From Doris montereyensis (lineage: Eukaryota; Mollusca; Gastropoda; Nudibranchia; Dorididae), in assembly GCA_037039925.1 (NCBI GenBank), contig JAXRKP010000211.1, positions 112,501-176,500 of the forward strand: a stretch of DNA of 64,000 nt. The letters are read 5' to 3'. The notes beneath the pieces are model-generated. The model searched no databases, was not told where the DNA came from, and saw only the letters and a list, made by a program, of their open reading frames with translations. Positions within the stretch are counted from its first letter, which is position 1, and each line of letters begins with the position of its first letter. A program made the translations under genes and the position numbers. Shown here piece by piece: positions 1-64,000 of this stretch.

Positions 1-490
1 ATTAAACCAAGGCCAATCTTATATTAAACAACTGTGATATTGACATCTATACACCACACCCAAGGCCAATCTTATATTAAACTACTGTGATATTGACATC
101 TATACACCACACCCAAGGCCAATCTTATATTAAACTACTGTGATATTGTATACATCTATCTTATACAAACTACTGTGATGCCCAAGGCCAATCTTATATC
201 AAACTACTGTGATATTGGCATGTATACACCACACACCCAAGGCCAATCTTATATCAAACAACTGTGATATTGACATCTATACACCATGCCCAAGGCCAAT
301 CTTATATTAAACAACTGTGATATTGGCATCTCCCTCCACTTTGACCCCCCTCCAATCTTACCCCTCCACTTTGACATATCATACCCCTCCACTGTGATAT
401 TGGCATCTATACACACACCCACTTTGGCCAATCTTATATTAAACTACTGTGATATTGACATGTATACACACACCCAAGGCCAATCTTGAC
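1..490. repeat. Minisatellite, about 55-bp unit
   Basis: About nine imperfect copies of a unit containing aaggccaatcttatatt, actactgtgatattg and catctatacaccacac. Copies vary by small indels. The array runs off the left edge of the window. Confidence 0.9.
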
Positions 491-499
491 ATCAAACAA

Positions 500-662
500 C
501 TTTGTGTTCTCATTCACTTTTGACAGCCCTCCACTTTGACACACCCATCTCCACTTTGACATACCCCTCCACTTTGACCCCTCCACTTTACCCCTCCACT
601 TTGACATACCCTCCACTTTGACACACCCCTCCACTTTGACACACCCCTCCACTTTGACGTAA
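500..662. repeat. Minisatellite, about 17-bp unit
   Basis: Around nine copies of cctccactttgacacac and variants; related units also intrude into the previous array at about 330-395. Confidence 0.88.
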
Positions 663-699
663 ACCATCATTTAAATGCTCCCTTGCTGTAAGTACAAAG

Positions 700-945
700 A
701 TAAAAGGTTATGTTCCTTCCGAAGCACTTTTTATTACTTTTAAAGCTACAGAGCCAAAGCTCACCATCACAAGTTTTATTCCCCACCTGATGCTGGTACC
801 CATTCGCATAAGGGCTGAGTAGGGGAATGTGTGTGTGTGTGTGTGTGTGGACTGTTTTTCTAAAGGAATGCAATGGCTGACGAGCATTGCTACTAAGATT
901 CGAACCCAAGTTCTCTCAAACCAAAAGCCTAACTGCTTGGCTACC
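700..945 (-). mobile_element. tRNA-headed SINE-like element
   Basis: On the minus strand the head reads gttggtagccaagcagttag and a B-box-like gggttcgaatc follows about 30 bases later. The body contains a (GT)n microsatellite at 828-848. The spacing of the two boxes and the degenerate body suggest a tRNA-derived SINE, not a functional tRNA. Confidence 0.55.
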
Positions 946-1084
946 AACTACACACTTCACTTTTCTTCATAATGCAGCAGTTCCCTCTTTCCCCCCCCTA
1001 TTTTCCTTATTCGTAGACCTTTCGCATTTATCTCGCATTTCTTCTGCTTCTCTTCACCGCCACATCACGTTTCTTTATTCCAGG

Positions 1085-1160
1085 CACCCCCTCCCCCCCC
1101 CCCTCCCGCCCACATCACATTTCTTCATTCCATGGCAGGCGCACCCCCCCCCCCCCCCCC
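1085..1160. repeat. Poly-C tracts with a short duplication
   Basis: Two C-rich runs, each followed or preceded by cacatcac.tttcttcattcca-like sequence, so a roughly 50-bp segment is duplicated around the homopolymers. Exact run lengths are likely to be unreliable in the assembly. Confidence 0.7.
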
Positions 1161-1358
1161 GTATTTCACTACATACTATCAATCCTTCCCTGCCTCAGCA
1201 AAGGATGTTCTCAGCAAGAATTGGGCTTATTTACCCGGAGATGACAACGTGAAGCCGTGATCCTCTCCAACTACGGAGGACGAACAACAACAACCTTAAT
1301 CAAAGCAATGCGTGGCCGTAATCCCAATTCCTGTCACAGTGAAGTCAGCCCTACCTAC

Positions 1359-57044
<55,686 letters not shown>

Positions 57045-57708
57045 CTAGTGGTGCCGGGGTGAGCGGGATAAGGAAGGGAAGCCAGGGAGGAAAAGAAAGA
57101 AGGGGTGGGGGAGAAAAGCCAAAACGGTTGAGAAGGGTTATCAGAAACCGGAAGGATTAAATGGGTGGTAAGGTATTGGGATAACAATATGTGCGTTGGT
57201 TGTCATACAAGGTTTTAATTTGTTCCACTGTTAAAGCTATGACATGGAAAGGGATGGTACAACTACAAGACCAATATATTGGACAGTTAAATTCTAGATT
57301 ACCAAAAAATAAACCAACAAAAAATAAAGCCAGAGTCACCACAAATGAGACGCTGTTTAAACTCACTACCTTAAAACTCTTATAAACAACAGAAGAGTAG
57401 ATTTTCGCTTGTAGTGTAGTCATCATGTGTGTGTGTGCGTGTGTGTGTCGTGTGAGTCACCGAATGTTGTGAAATGTCAATCATGTGCACTGACAGTGAC
57501 AAAGAGAGAGAGACATTGAATAAAGAAGGCAATTTGCCAACATGACTCCTACTCTCAACATCGCTGTGAAATCCTTCCAATATCATTCCTGTATTGTACA
57601 ATCGGTATTTGTGTATTGATTGAGAACACTATACTCCTCACATTATGTTACCAGTTTAGATGTGGTACCTTTGTTACCTCCAATATCAGACACTGACACG
57701 TTGTAAAG
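57045..57708. other. Segment upstream of exon 1, nothing recognised
   Basis: No promoter or 5' exon could be identified. A short GT-rich patch lies at about 57425-57450. Confidence 0.5.
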
Positions 57709-57710
57709 TA

Positions 57711-58298
57711 CAGTCGACTCCAGTTAATCATAACACGACAACAGCGGTAATATTGTGGCAATTATCTGAAGTTGCGATAAACCAAATTCCACTATGGGCC
57801 CTGTACTTAGGTGTGCGTCCTTTCAAAATTTGATGACTAGGTATGTCTGTTGCAATATTTTTTTGCACAGATAACTTTGCCCTCTAAGTTTCACGGACTT
57901 GGGACCGTCATGAACAGTCTCATAAGTGTCAAAGTATTCAAACGGATACTACATAACCAGAAAGGCACATTACAGTGATTCAGTTCATTGTTTATGTCGA
58001 GCTAGCTGTGTTGTAAGATGAGTGATGCCACTACCTTTGATCTGAATGGTTGGTCGTTGGCTGCCTCTCGGCTTAATGGCTTGGGAAAATCGTTTGTTGC
58101 TTATTTTACCGTTCAATACTACACTGCCCAACTGCCTGAGTTGTTTCTATACAACGCTGATTGCACGTTTTTACTGTCTGCAAGACCCACAATCAGTGTG
58201 TGGCCATTGTATAGAACTTTTATATGGAATTAATTCTGTTTCTTAGGAAAAGTTGTGATTAAGTGGATATTGCGATTGTCATAAACCGTAGTCAACTG
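57711..58298. mobile_element. TA-flanked element with terminal inverted repeats
   Basis: The left end is TA (57709-57710) then cagtcgactccagttaatca. The right end on the other strand is TA (58299-58300) then cagttgactacggtttatga. Subterminal gcgataaacc and gcgattgtcataaacc motifs are also inverted. The 588-bp body has no transposase. CAGTYGACTC-like ends with a TA duplication resemble pogo/Tigger elements. Confidence 0.82.
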
Positions 58299-58300
58299 TA

Positions 58301-58940
58301 CATAGACACCATTGAAAGGTAAATATGTGAGAGCAGAGATTTCAAATGAGTCAACTGAAGTCATCAGTGACTCGAAGTACACAGTAGACAAAACTCTAGA
58401 CTTCAGTAACATGACTTTTAAATGGTCTCTGTTATAATTCCTTTATTTTCTTGACCTTTATCATTATTAACCATCCTTCAAGTAAAGTAAAAAATCTTAG
58501 CCCCTGACTTGAGTGACATAAAGAGTGATAACACAAATATCCAGCTATGATTTCAAATCTGTTTTCCACCTCAGCTAAATACCCAAAAATATAACATTAT
58601 TGAGAACATTTGTTCTCTATCGCCTATTCACTGTTCAAGGTTTCTCTTTGCTCAAGTCTTCCTAAAGGTATCTCATGAGCCTGGTAGCAACAAACTGATT
58701 TTACACAAACGAGAGCCAGACTATCTCTACTAGCAAGACCTGTCAGTGCACATAGATACAGTAAATATCTTAATGTCATACACAATTTCCCTTTTTTAAG
58801 ACTAACCATTTATCCCAACTTTAATACATTCCAAAAGATTTTTTTTTTTAATATTTCATGGAATCACATGTACTATTGTGATAAGTCTTGCTAAGCTTGA
58901 AAGAATGAAGAAGAAAAAAGAACAAAAAAAATCTTAAACC
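58301..58940. other. AT-rich segment, nothing recognised
   Basis: Lies between the TIR element and the 22-bp array. No exon or element end seen. Confidence 0.5.
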
Positions 58941-58941
58941 T

Positions 58942-59797
58942 TGGGATTTCAGTCTTACACATTGGGATTTCAGTCTTTACACTTTGGGATCTCTGTCTTA
59001 CACTTTGGGATTTCTGTCTTACACTTTGGGATCTGTCTTCATTTTGGGATTTCAGTCTTACACTTACACTTTGGGATCTCAGTCTTACACTTTGGGATCT
59101 CTGGGTCTTACACTTTGGGATCTCTGTCTTACACTTTTGGGATCTCAGTCTTACACTTTGGGATCTCTGTCTTACACTTTGGGATCTCTGTCTTACACTT
59201 TGGGGATCTCTGTCTTACACTTTGGGATCTCAGTCTTACACTTTGGGATCTCAGTCTTACACTTTGGGATCTCTCTTACACTTTGGGATCTCAATCTTAC
59301 ACTTTGGGATCTCTGTCTTACACTTTAGGATCTCTGTCTTACACTTTGGCATCTCTGTCTTACACTTTGGGATCTCTGTCTTACACTTTGGGATCTCAGT
59401 CTTACACTTTGGGATCTGTCTTACACTTTGGGATCTCTGTCTTACACTTTGGGATCTCTGTCTTACACTTTGGGATCTCAGTCTTACACTTTGGGATCTC
59501 AGTCTTACACTTTGGGATCTCTCTTACACTTTGGGATCTCAATCTTACACTTTGGGATCTCTGTCTTACACTTTGGGATCTCTGTCTTACACTTTTGGAA
59601 TCTCTGTCTTACACTTTGGGATCTGTCTTACACTTTGGGATCTCAGTCTTACACTTTGGGATCTCAGTCTTACATTTTGGGATCTCTCTTACACTTTGGG
59701 ATCTCAATCTTACACTTTGGGATCTCTGTCTTACACTTTGGGATCTCTGTCTTACACTTTGGAATCTGTCTTACACTTTGGGATCTCTGTCTTGAAA
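58942..59797. repeat. 21-22-bp minisatellite, about 38 copies
   Basis: Unit cacttgggatctctgtctta and variants ctcagtctta, ctgtctta. Period slips of 1-3 bases make long open frames (HFGISVL/LGSLSYT) that are only repeat translations. Confidence 0.97.
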
Positions 59798-59799
59798 TT

Positions 59800-61075
59800 T
59801 ACAATAAGAGTACAAATATGACTGAAATAATAACAGAGCCACTAAATATAAAAAAAGATGAAGAAGAATTAATCATGGAAGAATTAGCAATTTGGTATGA
59901 GAGTATTAAACACACAAATTAGTATCACAAAGGATCACACACATTGTTAAAACAGAGCTACAAGTCACAAGGCAAAATCCAGTACAAGAAAATACATGGG
60001 AGAAAAATGTTTTTTAAAAATACATGATATACAGTTAAAGAGAGCACAAGAAGATACATGCAACAAAGCATGTAATAAGATATATTTGTATATGACAAAT
60101 TAAATATAAAAACTTTAGGACAATAAATAAATAAATATGTACACATTATCAAACTTTCCCTTAACACATAAAGATCTACGAACAGAGGTATTTGTACATG
60201 GAAAAAACAAAGAACAACAAAAAAAAATCCACAAAAGACATCAAAAACATTGAATATGAATCTACAAAACTGGAACCCTAGCCATAGACCTTCCGACGAG
60301 ATTTCGCCTACAAGAAAAGTAGTAATGTGATGGAAAAGTATCTGACAAACACAAGATGGAAAGATTATTTGAAAATTTTAACAAGAAAATTTTAGAAGTC
60401 TACAAATATAGACAACCAATAAAACTGTCTAGAGAAAGGCAGTTACCACGACATCTCTCCAATCTCCCTGTCTTGAAAAATACCAACATTTCAAAAAGCC
60501 CAACAGAGCTACAGCAACAACATCAAACAAGCGACAGGATTTTAAAGTATCAAAAGTGTAAAAGGCATAAATATGTAAGGGGAAAAAAACACACACACAC
60601 AAGAGAACACCGTAAATTATACGCTGAGACATCACCAAAACAAAACTTACAAACAAAAACAAAAACAAATGCAAATCTCATTTTAAAGTATTTGAAACTG
60701 ATACTTCATTCATAAATGATACCATGGTAGAGAAGTACCGAGGTTTGAATCATGGTGGCTGTCATTTCTACATAAAATACGGTAGTAGTGGTCTAAGAAC
60801 ACGCCGCTAATAGCAAGGTTTGCTTGCCAACATGCATTCTCAGGAAACAGAATTTTTCAACATAAATTGGTCCCTAAACAAAACACCAGGACTGGCCAAC
60901 AGCATGAATTTTAACAGACACCTCACTTGTCAACGTTGTCAAGACAGGTGTACTTTTTCCTAGAATTCATACACGAAGGCATTTAAATTAAACCAGATGT
61001 ATAGATGATCAAGCCATGCCTCCAGGCTGAAATAAAATAAGTGCCAATAGCAAATTCTCTCTACTTGCCAGACAG
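59800..61075. other. AT-rich segment with one weak exon candidate
   Basis: Very A-rich on the plus strand. Except for the possible terminal exon at 60278-60307, nothing is recognised. A 119-residue plus-strand frame at 60356-60715 has no domain. Confidence 0.5.
60278..60307 (-). CDS. Candidate short terminal exon ending in a stop
   Basis: A strong acceptor, ctacttttcttgtag, is followed by codons for AKSRRKVYG and then TAG. It could be the last coding exon of a separate minus-strand gene lying upstream, which would put the 5' end of the coiled-coil gene between here and 57 kb. No AATAAA was seen on the minus strand just beyond it. Weak evidence. Confidence 0.2.
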   Translation of the reverse strand, partial: AKSRRKVYG

Positions 61076-61079
61076 CAAG

Positions 61080-61668
61080 GTGCCAATTTCATCCACCTGG
61101 CCCAAGCAAACAATGGTCATTGTTCAGCATAGGCTGTCAACACTGAATCTTACTCTACCTGCCAGACAATGGTCATTGTTCAGCATAGGCCGTCAACACT
61201 GAATCTTACTCTACCTGCTAGACAATGGTCGTTGTTCAGCACAGGCCATCAACACTGAATCTTACTCTACCTGCTAGACAATGGTCGTTGTTCAGCACAG
61301 GCCATCAACACTGAATCTTACTCTACCTGTTAGACAATGGTCATTGTTCAGCACAGGCCATCAACACTGAATCTTACTCTACCTGCTAAACAATGGTCGT
61401 TGTTCAGCACAGGCCATCAACACTGAATCTTACTCTACCTGCTAGACAATGGTCGTTGTTCAGCACAGGCCATCAACACTGAATCTTACTCTACCTGTTA
61501 GACAATGGTCATTGTTCAGCACAGGCCATCAACACTGAATCTTACTCTACCTGTTAGACTGCACGTTGTTCCAAGCCATCCACCTGATCTTACTCTACCT
61601 GCAAACAATGGTCATTGTTCAACATAGGCCATCAACACTGAATCTTACTCTACCTGCTAGACTGCATG
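61080..61668. repeat. 56-bp minisatellite carrying a 5' splice-site-like core
   Basis: Unit contains caggccatcaacactgaatc, ttactctacctgctagacaa and tggtcgttgttcagca, about ten copies. On the minus strand each unit has tctagcag followed by gtagagtaag, matching the donor of the candidate mini-exon at its upper edge. Confidence 0.94.
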
Positions 61669-61697
61669 GTATCATCACGCTCTATGGTTTGTGTGGT
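61654..61697 (-). CDS. Candidate mini-exon upstream of the coiled-coil exons
   Basis: The acceptor ctttttctgtatgaatttag is strong and the donor GCAG|gtagagt is close to consensus. The enclosed 44 bp read TTQTIERDDTMQSS plus two bases, without a stop. A 44-bp length breaks the phase-0 rule, so either a base is missing or this is not part of the gene. The neighbouring 56-bp array carries copies of this donor. Confidence 0.28.
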
Positions 61698-61954
61698 CTA
61701 AATTCATACAGAAAAAGATTGAGGTCAATCGAATTGTCATCAATCAAGTACAAAATGCATGTCCAACCAACGTGCTAGACTGAATGAGAAAACTTTCATT
61801 GATTCGTTGCTTGCTTGTCAGGGGTAAAGATGGTTGGCCAACAGTTACATGAAGTTCCATCTGTTTGTCACCATGGTCTGCCTATCAGCACAACTTTTTA
61901 ATCTCCCAAAGGGCGTGTCCTTAGACCACTACAACAGTATGATAAGAGAATACG

Positions 61955-62650
61955 CCACTATCAAAGACATAATAGTAGAGTGGATACAAGGGTTATAATT
62001 ATGAGAGACTGTCATTTCATGCTGTACTCCGAGAAAAGATGTCAACATCAAAGATATAATAGTAAAAAAGAGTGATACAAGGGTTATAATTATGAGAGAC
62101 TGTCATTTCATGCTGATCGAGAGAAGATGTCAACATCAAAGATATAATAGTAGAGTGATACAAGGGTTATAATTATGAGGTGTCATTTCATGCTGTACTC
62201 GAGAGAAGATGTCAACATCAAAGATATAATAGTAGAGTGATACAAGGGTTATAATCATGAGAGACTGTCATTTCATGCTGTATTTTGAGAGAAGACGTCA
62301 ACATCAAAGATATGATAGTAGAGTGATACAAGGGTTATAATTATGAGAGATTGTCATTTCATGCTGTATTTTGAGAGAAGATGTCAACATCAAAGATATA
62401 ATAGTAGAGTGATACAAGGGTTATAATTATGAGAGACTGTCATTTCATGCTGTACTCGAGAAAAGATGTCAACATCAAAGATATAATAGTAAAGTGATAC
62501 AAGGGTTATAATTATGAGAGACTGTCATTTCATGCTGTATTTTGAGAGAAGACGTCAACATCAAAGATATGATAGTAGAGTGATACAAGGGTTATAATTA
62601 TGAGAGGCTAATGTTTCTGGCTATATTCTGAGAGAAGATGTCAACATCAA
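61955..62650. repeat. About 86-bp minisatellite, eight copies
   Basis: Unit contains gtcaacatcaaagatataat, agtagagtgatacaagggtt, ataattatgagagactgtca and tttcatgctgta. More diverged copies trail on to about 62810. Confidence 0.94.
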
Positions 62651-62819
62651 AGATATTATAGTACAGTGATTTAAGGGTTGTAAATATAGGAGACCATCGT
62701 TTATGGTTGTAATCTGAGAGAAAGCGTCACAATCAAATATACTATAGTACAGTTATATTGGGGTTTTAATTATGAGGTGTGTCATATCTAACTACATTAT
62801 GAGAGAAGCATACACAAAT

Positions 62820-64000
62820 TGATATGGATATCACACAGTGTTCTGAGAAAGGAGAAAATGAAATACATTTAAAGTACACCATTTGTGAGGGGCGTTATTA
62901 TGGCGTATTACAAACAGATGAGCGCAACCAAAAGATGTGTCACAAAACTACAAAGATAAGAGTAATGCAAGACATGGATAGTGATACACTGATACACAGA
63001 AGTTTGAAGGAAAAGGGTACACCCGCTACCTGTCCTTGGTAGTCAGAAGACTCGGTCCCAAGGATATGACTTGTCCTTCCAGGTGAGTTGACTTGGTGTT
63101 GGTCACCTTTACCTGGCGACAAAGTTTGAATCGACTCGTTCAATTTCCTCTCTTTCTCTCCCTCCCTCCCAAGGATACAATATTTTATTGTTGGGGTGAA
63201 ATTCAACTACCTGTGTAGAAGAAATCCTTCTTAAAGAAATAGTTTGGGAGACTTTGAAAACAAGGACAGACATAATAACCAAAATAACCTTGCCAAAAGA
63301 AAAAAAATCAACAAAGAAGAAGACACAAAAAATAAACCAAGGATACAACTTCAGACACGAATTTACAAAATCTAAGAAATGGATTCTATAATGTCACGGC
63401 TGGAAATAGGGTTTGAGGATTGAGGAAAACAATCGCGGCACGGAGAAAATTATAATAAAGAAACCAAATGGGACACCAGAAAAATTGATTTGTTCAATTG
63501 TTCATTTGTTCAACTGTGTCAACTTCAAAACTCAGTGAAAGCGCTCAGATAAACAGAAGCCTTGGTCAGGTCTTACATAATCTCTGACCGTTGGTCTCCA
63601 AACATGACGTCACATACAAGACTCCTCATAATCAATGACAGGCAATGAGAAATCATGTCTTGCACGAGCCAATGGTTGTTGAATTCTGTCACGTAAACTT
63701 TTTTTCAAATATCCGAGCAACTTTGGACAACGTTAATTCTATTTCCTGAAAAAAATTAAGTTAAAAAGAAATCCCCACCTCTACAGGCCAAAGTCTCAAA
63801 ACAGAGTCTCAAAATAAAACTTTACATTTCGAGCTCCAAAGATTGACGTTACAGCAACTAAGCTAAAGGAGTTAACAAGACGGAAGCTGGGCCTCACAGA
63901 TTTGTATGATGAGCATATCATGTTAACCGCTAAGACGGACACTTTGCCTGTCTTTCCCCCAAGAAATGCACTTGGCATCGCTTTCGGGCATTCTCAGCTT
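62820..64000. other. Right end of the window, largely unassigned
   Basis: Contains the weak exon candidate at 63030-63112. I see no other splice-flanked frame, transposon end or tandem unit. Confidence 0.45.
63030..63112 (-). CDS. Candidate exon, 83 bp, not coiled coil
   Basis: Between gtcgccag and GACAG|gtagcg the sequence reads VKVTNTKSTHLEGQVISLG, then in the next frame TESSDYQGQ. As in several real exons it is 83 bp, one short of 84. The composition (Gly, Thr, Ser) is not coiled coil and the acceptor tract is weak. It could be an upstream exon of the same gene, an unrelated exon, or chance. Confidence 0.25.

Noticed and set aside
58941..59922. 284-residue LHFGISV repeat protein on the plus strand
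   Set aside because: Pure translation of the 21-22-bp minisatellite; all three frames are open because of period slippage.
60356..60715. 119-residue plus-strand open frame
   Set aside because: Lys/Thr/Gln-rich translation of A-rich DNA with no recognisable domain or gene context.

Overview
The window is eukaryotic, intron-rich and repeat-dense, with no bacterial gene organisation. I infer an invertebrate animal genome, possibly a mollusc, from the mixture of tRNA-headed SINEs, TA/TTAA/8-bp-target DNA transposon remnants, very abundant microsatellites and a private minisatellite in almost every large intron. That taxonomic guess is inference only.

One gene dominates. On the minus strand, from about 57.0 kb down to 1.36 kb, I recognise 26 small exons flanked by splice sites. 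Together they encode about 1,110 residues of nearly uninterrupted heptad-repeat coiled coil. I number them exon 1 (56970-57044) to exon 26 (1359-1478) in transcript order. Neither the first nor the last exon of the gene is identified, so the start codon, stop codon, promoter and poly(A) site are unknown. Every exon is phase 0 to phase 0. The commonest size is 84 bp, which is 28 residues or four heptads. I cannot name the protein. It has the general look of long SMC/myosin-tail-like scaffold proteins of centrosome, cilium or cytoskeleton, but nothing here is diagnostic. Eight of the 26 exons carry 1-2 bp indels while having no substitution-type stop codons, which points to long-read assembly errors rather than gene death.

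The rest is intronic or unassigned DNA. Tandem arrays with units from 2 to about 86 bp fill much of it. The largest runs from 27.5 to 34.16 kb. This array and a 32-bp array at 23.75-24.45 kb begin at the 5' splice sites of exons 13 and 16 respectively, so the splice-site sequence itself has been amplified many times. A 56-bp array at 61.1-61.7 kb looks similar next to a candidate mini-exon.

Interspersed elements are four copies of one tRNA-headed SINE family, three of a second, and single copies of others. There is a decayed piggyBac-like element bounded by TTAA (2.3-3.4 kb), two TA-flanked elements with short terminal inverted repeats (11.76-12.29 kb and 57.71-58.30 kb) plus a degraded relative of the latter at 6.8-7.34 kb, a hAT-like element (20.65-21.80 kb), and a broken mariner-type transposase fragment (49.7-50.0 kb). 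Above 57 kb I find only candidate exons, repeats and unexplained AT-rich DNA.
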